A DNA stretch of 7,310 bases from Oscillospiraceae bacterium (lineage in GTDB: Bacteria > Bacillota_A > Clostridia > Oscillospirales > Ruminococcaceae), in the NCBI GenBank assembly GCA_900766795.1, contig CAAFWX010000264.1:1-7310 (forward strand), written 5' to 3'. Position 1 is the first letter of the stretch. Each line of letters opens with the position of its first letter. Shown one piece after another: positions 1-6,465 of the stretch. The notes beneath the pieces are model-generated. The model saw nothing but the letters and a program-made list of their open reading frames with translations. It was not told the origin of the DNA and did not search any database. A program made the translations under genes and the position numbers.

Positions 1-387
1 CGAACCGCAGAAGCCGCAGGGGCAGACGGCGTGATAATCCCAAAGCGCAGGAGCGCTTCCCTCAACGCAACGGTCTACAAGACCTCCGCAGGCGCGGCTG
101 CGTGGCTTAAAGTAGCGAGGGTGTCCAACCTTGTGGACACCATAAAGCAGCTTAAAAAGGAGAACATCTGGGTATACGGCATGGAAGCCGACGGCACTCC
201 CTACGACAAGGCTGACCTTAGCGGCGGCGTTGCAATCGTGGTTGGCTCCGAGGGCTTCGGGCTGGGCAGACTTGTCCGCGAAAACTGCGACATGATTCTG
301 TCGCTGCCGATGAATGGAAAGATAAACTCCCTTAATGCCTCCGTTTCCGCCGGAATACTTATGTACGAGGTAGTAAAGCACAGATAA
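1..387 (+). CDS. rlmB: 23S rRNA (guanosine-2'-O-)methyltransferase RlmB, 3' part
   Basis: This is the C-terminal 128 residues of a SpoU/TrmH-family (SPOUT, trefoil-knot) RNA 2'-O-methyltransferase; the gene enters from the left edge in frame 1 and stops with TAA at 385-387. The fragment opens with RTAEAAGADGVIIPKRRSAS and continues with LNATVYKTSAGA, the block in which RlmB proteins differ from other TrmH paralogues. It then shows motif 2 (GSEGFGLG, fragment residues 82-89) and motif 3 (LPMNGKINSLNASVSAGIL, about 102-120), which build the knotted S-adenosylmethionine pocket and dimer interface. In the family, RlmB methylates G2251 of 23S rRNA in the peptidyl-transferase P-loop. The next gene begins about 38 nt downstream on the same strand with no visible terminator, so co-transcription is likely. 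A different TrmH-family target cannot be fully excluded without the N-terminal part. Confidence 0.88.
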   Translation, partial: RTAEAAGADGVIIPKRRSASLNATVYKTSAGAAAWLKVARVSNLVDTIKQLKKENIWVYGMEADGTPYDKADLSGGVAIVVGSEGFGLGRLVRENCDMILSLPMNGKINSLNASVSAGILMYEVVKHR

Positions 388-413
388 CATTCAACAAAAG
401 TTTATTATATAAT

Positions 414-419
414 GGAGAG
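414..419 (+). promoter_or_regulatory. ribosome binding site that decides the start at 426
   Basis: GGAGAG at 414-419 sits 6 nt before the ATG at 426. It directly abuts the other in-frame ATG at 420, which is too close for initiation. This favours 426, giving a protein that starts MSDEKYSLDDIL. Confidence 0.7.
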
Positions 420-425
420 ATGAAA

Positions 426-3425
426 ATGTCAGACGAAAAGTACAGCCTGGACGACATACTTGCCGAGATTGACAGCAAGCGCGGAAAGAACCCCGGCGCA
501 AAGCCTCGGGAAAGCGTCACAGAAATTATCGACAAAAGCGAAATAAGCGAAGCGCTCCGTGCGGGCAAGCAGAGGAAAACTGCGCCCGAAAGCGAAGCCG
601 CGCCCGCAAGAAAGCCGCAGTCCGAAGCAAAGGCAGACCTTATCGCAAAGCAGCGCACCGAGGAGGAAGAAAACGCCCGCCGCGCCGCACAGATAGCCGC
701 TGCCGCCGACAAGAAGAAAAAGGCAGCCGAAGAAAGAGCCGCCGAAAAGCGCCGCCTTGAGGAAAAGGCAGCGCAGGAGCGCCGCGCGGAACTTGAAAAG
801 AGCCGTGCCGCAAAGCAGCGCACCGAGGAGGAAGAAAATGCCCGCCGCGCCGCTCAGATAGCCGCTGCCGCCGACAGGAAAAAGGGCGCCGCCGATTCTC
901 AGGACAGTTCCGATGATGATGTTATCGTGTTCCACACAAAGGAGGACATCGTCACCACCGAAACGATGGAGATGAAAAAGCTCCAGCGGATTGAGGAGAT
1001 AAACCGCGCGCTGCTAAGCGTTGACCGCAAAGCAGAGAGCAGCGACGAGCTGCTGGATTCCCTGAATCCGATGGAAACCCGCGCCAAGGCAGCCGAGGAG
1101 CTGAAAACCTCCGCAGCCGAGCCGGAGCTTGGCGACACCATGGCGGTTGCGGGAAACGACCTGAAAAATCTCGCCAACGGCTCGGAGGAGCGCGTTAAGG
1201 AATACGCTCCCGTCACCACGCGCAAAAAGAGCCACGAGCCGAAGCACGTTGACGATATCCTTTTCACTCCCCGCACGGGCGCACAAAAGCCCCTCGCGCC
1301 TCAGAGCGGCGAAAGCGGAAGCGAAGCGCTTGTTGAGTCGCTGCACGAGCAGCTTGAGCAGAGCCGCATAAGCGGGGAAGCGGCAGACCGCACCGTTGTG
1401 ATAAACGACCTGTCCGAGATGGGAAAGGCGCCCAGCGAGCCGCTGAATATCGACGACAGCAAGCTTATCGACACCTCGCTTCTCACCCCCGAAAATCCCG
1501 AGGAGGAGCAGGCGCTTGAGGAAGTGCGCCGCGCCGACGAGCTTGCCCGCAGAAAAAAGAAGAAGCTTGCAAGCTTCATGATAGACGAGTTCGAGGACGA
1601 AGCCGAAGCCCCCGAGGAGGACGAAGAGGACGAAGAAGACGACGAGGAATACGAGGAAATCGACCTCGACGACGAGAACGTAATCAACGACCGAATGAAC
1701 CGCGAATCCCGCGGGCTTGTCAGCCGTCTTGTGATTCTCGGGCTGCTGTTCCTTGCGGCGCTGTTTATTGCAATCACCAACCAGTTCAACATAAATCTCG
1801 GCGCAGTGACCGAGCTTGTAAGCAAGCGCTCTCACCCCGACTATTTCCTCTATTCCTATCTCATTATAGGCATACTGAGCTTCTCTGCGTGCTCGAGCGT
1901 TATCCAGAACGGCTTTGCCCGTCTGTTCAGGCTGCGGCCCGACGGTGACACGCTCTGCGCGTTCTCGCATATAACCGCAATCGTGGCGCTTATCCCCTAC
2001 CTCGCACTGGAGGAGTACATCCAGCGCGGCAGAGCGCATGTTTATCTGCTGGTGTCACTTGCGGCGCTTTGCCTGAACACTGTTTCAAAGCTCTGCATTC
2101 TGCGCAGCGCACAGCGAAACTTCCGCTTCACCTCGGGCGACGGCGCGAAGTATTTCGTTCAGCACTTCAACGACGGCTCCGCGGATAAGCTTGCGGGGAG
2201 CGTAGTTGACGATATCCCCGAGGTAGCCTCCATGAGAAAAACGGAGCTGCTTTGCGACTTTATCATCTCCACCTACTGCGAGGACGCTTCCGACCGCGTT
2301 TCGCGCATGTTTGTGCCGATAACCTGCGCGTGCGCTGTTATCGCGGGTGTAATCGCGTTCTTCATGGGCGAGAGCAGCTATTTCTGGAACAACTTCTCTT
2401 GGGCTGCTACCGTAACCAGCGCCATTTTCTCTATCGGCGCAGGCTTCACAGGCTCGCTTATCGTAACGCTGCCGCTGCTGTCCGCCTCCAAAAAGATGTC
2501 GGCGCAGAACGCTGCTATCCTCGGCTACAACGCAATCGAGGAGTTCAGCGAAACCAATGCCGTGCTGGTTGAGGCAAAGAGCCTGTTCCCCGTAAACTCC
2601 GTCAAGATTAACAACATCTGGGACTACAACAAGCACAGAAGCTCCAACGCTCCGAAGATTGCGATTGACGAGGCGATAATCTATGCCGCTTCCCTGTCTG
2701 TTACCGCAGACAGCGTGCTTTCGGACGCTTTCTTCAACATGCTCAACTACAAGCACCAGCTTTTAAAGCAGGTCACCGACTGCGTATATGAAAGCAACCT
2801 CGGAATCATGGGCACCATTGAGAGAAGACGCGTTCTGCTGGGCAACCGCGAGCACATGAAGTCCCATCAGATAATTGTTCCCGACATGAAAAAGGAATCC
2901 GCCGCCAACAAGAACGACGACGAGGTAATCTACCTTGCCGTAAACGGCGAGGTTTGTATGCTGTTCTTCGTGGAGCTTACCGCGAACCAGCAGGTAAAGG
3001 CTGCCGTAAAGAGGCTTGACAAGCAGGGCGTAAGGCTTATCGTCAAGACCGTTGACGGAATGATGACCCCTGCGATAATCGCCGACCTGTTCGAGATTGA
3101 AGCAAGCCACTGCCGTGTGATTCCCTTTGAGTACCACGACACCTTCAAGGAGCTGACAAAGTACGCTTCCAAGGGAAGCGCCGCCGTTTCCTGCGACGGA
3201 ACCTTTACCGCATTCTCCTCTGTTATCTGCGCCGCAAAGAACCTCCGCTCGAAGATAAGCGCGGGCTGCATTCTTTCCGCAGCGGGCTGCGCTCTGGGAA
3301 TGATTCTCGCGATAATCTTCATGCTGTTCACCAATTACAGCATGTTCAACTGCTTCGCAATTCTGCTGTATAACCTAGCCTGCCTGATTGTGACAATAGG
3401 CGTTCAGGCATTCAAAAAGATATGA
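426..3425 (+). CDS. P1B-type ATPase-like membrane protein, catalytic motifs lost, with long charged N-terminal extension
   Basis: A 999-residue protein. Residues 1-430 are hydrophilic: an opening segment with LDDILAEID, an Ala/Lys/Glu/Arg-rich probable coiled coil (about 60-155) with a duplicated 22-residue unit, and an acidic tract (387-418, 24 of 32 residues D/E). Eight probable membrane helices follow (about 431-450, 473-493, 507-528, 538-558, 628-648, 657-685, 943-966, 972-993), spaced as in heavy-metal P-type ATPases: four, small loop, two, large loop, two. The large loop keeps family traces: AILGYNAIEEFSETNAVLVE before the phosphorylation site, GTIERRRVLLGN (796-807) like the nucleotide-binding domain, and VKTVDGMMTPAIIADLFEI (873-891) like the TGDN segment. 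Glu716-Ala-Lys-Ser-Leu replaces DKTGT, and CPC, TGES and GDGxND are not found. Transport by ATP hydrolysis is therefore unlikely; a scaffold or sensor role is inference. The reading frame is intact and overlaps tadA by ATGA. Confidence 0.8.
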   Translation: MSDEKYSLDDILAEIDSKRGKNPGAKPRESVTEIIDKSEISEALRAGKQRKTAPESEAAPARKPQSEAKADLIAKQRTEEEENARRAAQIAAAADKKKKAAEERAAEKRRLEEKAAQERRAELEKSRAAKQRTEEEENARRAAQIAAAADRKKGAADSQDSSDDDVIVFHTKEDIVTTETMEMKKLQRIEEINRALLSVDRKAESSDELLDSLNPMETRAKAAEELKTSAAEPELGDTMAVAGNDLKNLANGSEERVKEYAPVTTRKKSHEPKHVDDILFTPRTGAQKPLAPQSGESGSEALVESLHEQLEQSRISGEAADRTVVINDLSEMGKAPSEPLNIDDSKLIDTSLLTPENPEEEQALEEVRRADELARRKKKKLASFMIDEFEDEAEAPEEDEEDEEDDEEYEEIDLDDENVINDRMNRESRGLVSRLVILGLLFLAALFIAITNQFNINLGAVTELVSKRSHPDYFLYSYLIIGILSFSACSSVIQNGFARLFRLRPDGDTLCAFSHITAIVALIPYLALEEYIQRGRAHVYLLVSLAALCLNTVSKLCILRSAQRNFRFTSGDGAKYFVQHFNDGSADKLAGSVVDDIPEVASMRKTELLCDFIISTYCEDASDRVSRMFVPITCACAVIAGVIAFFMGESSYFWNNFSWAATVTSAIFSIGAGFTGSLIVTLPLLSASKKMSAQNAAILGYNAIEEFSETNAVLVEAKSLFPVNSVKINNIWDYNKHRSSNAPKIAIDEAIIYAASLSVTADSVLSDAFFNMLNYKHQLLKQVTDCVYESNLGIMGTIERRRVLLGNREHMKSHQIIVPDMKKESAANKNDDEVIYLAVNGEVCMLFFVELTANQQVKAAVKRLDKQGVRLIVKTVDGMMTPAIIADLFEIEASHCRVIPFEYHDTFKELTKYASKGSAAVSCDGTFTAFSSVICAAKNLRSKISAGCILSAAGCALGMILAIIFMLFTNYSMFNCFAILLYNLACLIVTIGVQAFKKI
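645..710 (+). repeat. internal 66-nt coding repeat, copy 1
   Basis: Encodes AKQRTEEEENARRAAQIAAAAD (given in two parts: AKQRTEEEENARR then AAQIAAAAD), residues 74-95 of the P1B-like protein. It matches copy 2 at 810-875 except for two synonymous changes (Asn and Ala codons). The offset between copies is exactly 165 nt (55 codons). Confidence 0.95.
810..875 (+). repeat. internal 66-nt coding repeat, copy 2
   Basis: Second copy of the unit at 645-710, residues 129-150 of the protein, identical at the amino-acid level. The segment between the copies is another Lys/Glu/Arg/Ala-rich helix that is not part of the repeat. Confidence 0.95.
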
Positions 3426-3871
3426 CGCTTGACGAGGAGTATATGGAAAAAGCGCTCGCGCTTGCCGAAAAGGCATATTCGCTCGGCGAGATTCCCGTGG
3501 GGGCGCTGGTGACAGACCCTGACGGGAACATCATAGGCGAGGGCTACAACCTGCGCGAAACCACCCACTCCCCCACTGCCCACGCCGAGGTTATCGCAAT
3601 CGAACAGGCGGCAAAGGCGCTCGGTCAGTGGCGGCTTTCGGACTGCACGCTGTATGTCACGCTCGAGCCTTGCCCGATGTGCGCGGGGGCAGCGATGAAC
3701 GCGCGCATAAAGCGTATCGTATACGGCGCGTTTGACGACAAGAACGGCGCGTGCGCTTCGGTTGCGGCGCTGTTTGACGAAAAGTTCACCCATATCCCGC
3801 GGGTGCGCAGCCGCGTTCTTGAGGAGCGCTGCGGCGATATCCTCACGCGGTTCTTCAAAGAGCTGCGCTGA
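3422..3871 (+). CDS. tadA: tRNA adenosine(34) deaminase TadA
   Basis: A 149-residue protein of the cytidine/deoxycytidylate deaminase superfamily. In bacteria TadA converts A34 to inosine in the anticodon of tRNA-Arg(ACG), as a zinc-dependent homodimer in the cytoplasm. The zinc and catalytic motifs are complete: TAHAE with His54 as ligand and Glu56 as proton shuttle, and PCPMCAGA with Cys84 and Cys87 as ligands. EIPVGALV near residue 23 and GAFDDKNGACAS near 102 also match TadA rather than other deaminases. The length is typical. Its ATG lies inside the stop of the preceding gene (ATGA at 3422-3425), which suggests translational coupling. A second in-frame ATG at 3443 has GAGGAG only 3 nt ahead of it. 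Starting there would remove the usual opening residues, so 3422 is preferred. Confidence 0.95.
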   Translation: MTLDEEYMEKALALAEKAYSLGEIPVGALVTDPDGNIIGEGYNLRETTHSPTAHAEVIAIEQAAKALGQWRLSDCTLYVTLEPCPMCAGAAMNARIKRIVYGAFDDKNGACASVAALFDEKFTHIPRVRSRVLEERCGDILTRFFKELR

Positions 3872-3901
3872 AAACAACTCTATACAAAGACAGGTCAATT
3901 A

Positions 3902-5329
3902 ATGAACAAATACCGGACTCTGGCAAACAATACGATAGTCCTTGCAATAGGACAGTTCAGCTCGAAGCTTCTGGTCTATGTCATGCTTCGGTTCTACACC
4001 CGAATGCTTGGCACAGAGGGCTTCAGTCAAGTCACAAATATAGTCAATGCCTCCGCGCTGCTCATTTCTGTCGTCACGCTCTCCATCAGCGAGGGCGTTC
4101 TGCGTTACGCGCTGGACAAGGACAGAAAGGGGCCGCATGTCCTATCAATAGGGATAAACGTTGCGCTGTGCGGACTTGTGGTGTTCGCCGCGTTTGTTCC
4201 TCTGGTGGGAATGATTCCTATGCTGGAGGGCTATCAGTGGCTCATTTTCATGTATGTCTGCACGGGCAGCATAAAGGGAATCTGCGGAATCTACGTCCGC
4301 GCCCGCGGCAAAATCAAGCTTTTTGCGGTTGACGGAATACTGACTACGGTCGTAAACGTGCTTTTCAACCTCCTTTTCCTCGGTGTGTTCAAAATGGGGG
4401 TAGTGGGGTATGTTCTCTCGGTTTCGCTTGCAGACCTCACGTCAATAGCGTTCCTGACCTTTACGGCGAAGCTGTACAACGACTACCGCCCGCTCGGAAA
4501 CGACAGGCATCTTGCAGGCTCAATGCTGCGGTACTCCATTCCGCTCATGCCGACCACCATCATGTGGTGGATAATCAACGTATCCGACACGTTCATGGTG
4601 ACGTACTACCTTGGCAACGCTATGAACGGCGTGTACGCTTTCGCCTACAAGTTCCCGAACCTCGCCGCAATCGTTGTCGGCATTTTTTCGCAGGCATGGC
4701 ACATGAGCGCGATAACCGAGCGAAATTCCCGCACGGTATCCAACTTCTACTCCAACACGTTCAGTATGATGCAGACGGTGATGTTCCTCGCCGCCTCGGG
4801 TATCATGCTGGTGCTTCGCCCGATTATCATGCCTTTTTTCGGCAGTGAGGAGTTTCAGGGCGCGTATTTCTTCGTGCCGACGCTGCTGCTTGCGGTGGTG
4901 TTCCAAAGCTTCAACAACTTTTTAAGCTCCATCTATGAAGCCTCCGAAAAAACAGGGCATTCCCTCATTTCCTCGGTTATTGGCGCTGCGGCAAACATCA
5001 TTCTGAATTTGCTTCTGATAAAGCCCGTGGGCTGTATCGGCGCGGCGATAGCAACCCTTGTAAGCTACGTTTTCGTGTTTGTCTACCGCGTTATTGACAC
5101 CAAAAAACTGCTCTACATGAAGATTCACTGGGGAAAAATCGCGATTAATCTCCTGCTTCTTGCCGCAATGTCCGCCGGCGTTATGTGGCTGCCATACGGA
5201 CTTCTCAGCAATGTGGTGAACGCGGTGCTGTTCCTTGTTATCGTGGCAGTTAATTTCGGCTCGCTTATCGACGCGCTGAATCTCTTTATCGCAAAGAAGC
5301 GCGGAAAGTCTGATAAATCGGAAAACTAA
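3902..5329 (+). CDS. polysaccharide/lipid flippase, MATE/Wzx-like (MOP superfamily)
   Basis: A 475-residue, strongly hydrophobic protein with roughly twelve to fourteen membrane helices along its whole length and a short basic tail (AKKRGKSDKSEN). The pattern is that of the polysaccharide biosynthesis/export family in the MOP exporter superfamily. It has an N-terminal ANNTIVLAIGQFSSKLLVYVML helix, the FYTRMLGTEGFS loop, a mid-protein MLRYSIPLMPTTIMWWIINV block at about 208-227 with DTFMVTYYLG after it, and a second half-repeat ending in SYVFVFVYRVIDTKKL. Such proteins flip undecaprenyl-linked oligosaccharides or other lipid-linked precursors across the cytoplasmic membrane; the substrate here cannot be read from sequence. 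No glycosyltransferases lie beside it in the window. It starts 30 nt after tadA with a modest AGG at 3892-3894 as ribosome site. Its TAA stop overlaps the left end of the hairpin element at 5327. Confidence 0.85.
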   Translation: MNKYRTLANNTIVLAIGQFSSKLLVYVMLRFYTRMLGTEGFSQVTNIVNASALLISVVTLSISEGVLRYALDKDRKGPHVLSIGINVALCGLVVFAAFVPLVGMIPMLEGYQWLIFMYVCTGSIKGICGIYVRARGKIKLFAVDGILTTVVNVLFNLLFLGVFKMGVVGYVLSVSLADLTSIAFLTFTAKLYNDYRPLGNDRHLAGSMLRYSIPLMPTTIMWWIINVSDTFMVTYYLGNAMNGVYAFAYKFPNLAAIVVGIFSQAWHMSAITERNSRTVSNFYSNTFSMMQTVMFLAASGIMLVLRPIIMPFFGSEEFQGAYFFVPTLLLAVVFQSFNNFLSSIYEASEKTGHSLISSVIGAAANIILNLLLIKPVGCIGAAIATLVSYVFVFVYRVIDTKKLLYMKIHWGKIAINLLLLAAMSAGVMWLPYGLLSNVVNAVLFLVIVAVNFGSLIDALNLFIAKKRGKSDKSEN

Positions 5330-5503
5330 GGCAATACCGCATAATTATTGTCGCGCGATTGCGCCGCAGATTTTTCGTCAGATTGTACAAATTGAGCGCA
5401 GGCGGGCTAGCGCCCGTCAAGCGAAATTTGTGCAATATGGCGGAAAATATGCAAGCAAGCGTGCGGCAAAGGCGGTAGCCGGTAATTGTGCGGTGTTGCC
5501 TTA
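5327..5503. mobile_element. MITE-like 177-nt element with terminal inverted repeats, folding into one long hairpin
   Basis: Non-coding. The left end TAAGGCAATACCGCATAATT (5327-5346) and the reverse complement of the right end, TAAGGCAACACCGCACAATT, form 23-nt inverted repeats (5327-5349 and 5481-5503, 19 of 23 identical). Pairing continues inward: 5363-5368 with 5462-5467 (GCCGCA/TGCGGC), 5370-5380 with 5438-5448, 5382-5393 with 5425-5436, and a central CGGGC-TAGC-GCCCG hairpin at 5403-5416. Unpaired interruptions are an interior loop near 5351-5362 and a one-sided bulge at 5449-5461 containing GCAAGCAAGC. Both outer ends are TA, consistent with a TA target duplication of the IS630/Tc1-mariner type; this class assignment is inference. 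No transposase or open frame lies inside. Alternatives are a conserved structured RNA or a decayed regulatory palindrome. Confidence 0.65.
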
Positions 5504-5519
5504 AATCCGCATTGTAAAA

Positions 5520-5536
5520 CCAAAAGGAGCTTTTGG
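5520..5536 (+). other. perfect 7-bp hairpin in the HAD gene leader
   Basis: CCAAAAG-GAG-CTTTTGG is a perfect inverted repeat with a three-base loop, 21 nt before the HAD start codon. It covers an AAGGAG that resembles a ribosome site but serves no start codon at a workable distance in frame. There is no U-tract after it, so it is not an intrinsic terminator. Function unknown. Confidence 0.45.
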
Positions 5537-5546
5537 CAAAAACCTC

Positions 5547-5552
5547 GGAGGG
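5547..5552 (+). promoter_or_regulatory. ribosome binding site that decides the HAD start
   Basis: GGAGGG at 5547-5552 is a strong Shine-Dalgarno sequence 5 nt before the ATG at 5558. It rules against the longer in-frame start at 5486, which would lie inside the right arm of the hairpin element. Confidence 0.85.
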
Positions 5553-5557
5553 CAGAA

Positions 5558-6400
5558 ATGAAAATCAAAGCAATTCTTATGGACATAGACGGCACGCTCA
5601 CAAACGAACGCAAGGAAATTACCCCGCGCACCCGCAGGGTTCTGCTTGCGGCGCAGGAGCAGGGCGCAAAGCTGGTTCTGGCTTCGGGCAGACCCACGCA
5701 GGGGCTTCGCGCAATCGCCCGCGAACTTCAGATGGACAAGCACCACGGGCTTCTCGTTTCCTACAACGGCTCGGCGGTGACTGACGCGCAGACAAACGAA
5801 ACGCTGTTCAGCAAGACCATACCCGCCGACGAAAGCCGCGCCGTGCTGGAGCATATACTGAAATTTGACGTGCGCCCCGTGGTGTACAAGGGCGACTATC
5901 TCTACACAAACGACCTCAGCCGCCGCATGATTACTGTGGACGGCGCGCCGTTTGACGTCATTGCCTACGAGGGAAAATGCTGCTGCATGGAAATACGCGA
6001 GCAGCGCGACCTGCTCGCTTTCGCGGACTATCCCATGAACAAGGTGCTCACTGCGGGCAACCCCGAATACCTCGCCGCTCACCGGGAGGAAATGGCTGCG
6101 CCGTTTGAGGGCACGCTTAATCACATGTTTACCTCGCCCTTTTATTTAGAGTTCACCGCGAAGAACATCGACAAGGCTGAGGCGCTTGACGCGGTGCTTT
6201 CCCCGCTCGGCATTTTCCCCGCAGAGATGGTTGCTTTCGGGGACGGTCAGAACGATATCTCCATGCTGAAATACGCGGGGCTGGGCGTTGCAATGGCAAA
6301 CGCCGACGAAAAGGTAAAAGCAGCAGCGGACGAAATCACCCTCTCAAACGAGGAGGACGGTCTTGCTGCGGTTCTTGAACGCTTCTTCCCTGCCGAATGA
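5558..6400 (+). CDS. Cof-type HAD-IIB family phosphatase
   Basis: A 280-residue cytoplasmic hydrolase of the haloacid dehalogenase superfamily, Cof/IIB subgroup, which dephosphorylates sugar phosphates, flavin mononucleotide or similar small phosphoesters with Mg2+. All four HAD motifs are visible. Motif I is DIDGTLT with nucleophile Asp9 and acid/base Asp11, motif II is LVLASGR with Ser43, motif III is Lys206 in NIDKAEAL, and motif IV is GDGQND with Asp229 and Asp233. The segment between motifs II and III (about 85-190) is the C2B cap that sets substrate choice; it contains an unusual CCCME run near residue 145. The length is normal for the family. The start at 5558 is set by GGAGGG at 5547 and gives the canonical opening MKIKAILMDIDGTLT. 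The gene is separated from the flippase by the hairpin element and is closed by a strong terminator, so it may be its own transcription unit. The exact substrate is unknown. Confidence 0.93.
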   Translation: MKIKAILMDIDGTLTNERKEITPRTRRVLLAAQEQGAKLVLASGRPTQGLRAIARELQMDKHHGLLVSYNGSAVTDAQTNETLFSKTIPADESRAVLEHILKFDVRPVVYKGDYLYTNDLSRRMITVDGAPFDVIAYEGKCCCMEIREQRDLLAFADYPMNKVLTAGNPEYLAAHREEMAAPFEGTLNHMFTSPFYLEFTAKNIDKAEALDAVLSPLGIFPAEMVAFGDGQNDISMLKYAGLGVAMANADEKVKAAADEITLSNEEDGLAAVLERFFPAE

Positions 6401-6427
6401 GCGCCGCTCGCGCATCAATACAACGAA

Positions 6428-6462
6428 ACCCGCTTCCGTGCTGTGGAAGCGGGTCTTTTTTT
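6428..6462 (+). terminator. intrinsic terminator after the HAD gene
   Basis: ACCCGCTTCC (6428-6437) pairs perfectly with GGAAGCGGGT (6445-6454) around a 7-nt loop, GTGCTGT, followed by CTTTTTTT (6455-6462). It is a textbook Rho-independent terminator for the plus strand, 27 nt after the HAD stop. On the minus strand the stem is followed by TTTCGTTGT, a weaker U-rich tail, so it may also stop the converging genes. Confidence 0.95.
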
Positions 6463-6465
6463 CTG

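Noticed and set aside
408..413. Perfect TATAAT just before the P1B-like gene, as a -10 promoter element
   Set aside because: Transcription would start near 420, excluding the ribosome site at 414-419, and no good -35 hexamer lies about 17 nt upstream (385-390 reads TAACAT).
420..425. ATG at 420 as start of the P1B-like protein
   Set aside because: The GGAGAG ribosome site directly abuts it; the ATG at 426 has proper 6-nt spacing.
1014..2039. A 341-codon minus-strand open frame inside the P1B-like gene, and other minus-strand frames across 359-3898
   Set aside because: They lie antisense to clear genes, have low-complexity Ser/Ala/Val/Arg-rich composition, and match the mirror of the high-GC codon pattern. 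No family motifs or ribosome sites were seen.
5449..5461. GCAAGCAAGC as the start of a CRISPR or tandem-repeat array
   Set aside because: Only two and a half copies of a 4-nt unit in a one-sided bulge of the hairpin; no spacers or further repeats are present.
5327..5503. The long hairpin as a Rho-independent terminator for the flippase operon
   Set aside because: No run of U follows the right arm (it continues AATCCGC), and the stem is much longer and more interrupted than intrinsic terminators.
5486..5557. In-frame upstream ATG extending the HAD protein by 24 residues
   Set aside because: It lies inside the right arm of the hairpin element, encodes nothing like the family, and the strong GGAGGG at 5547 points to 5558.
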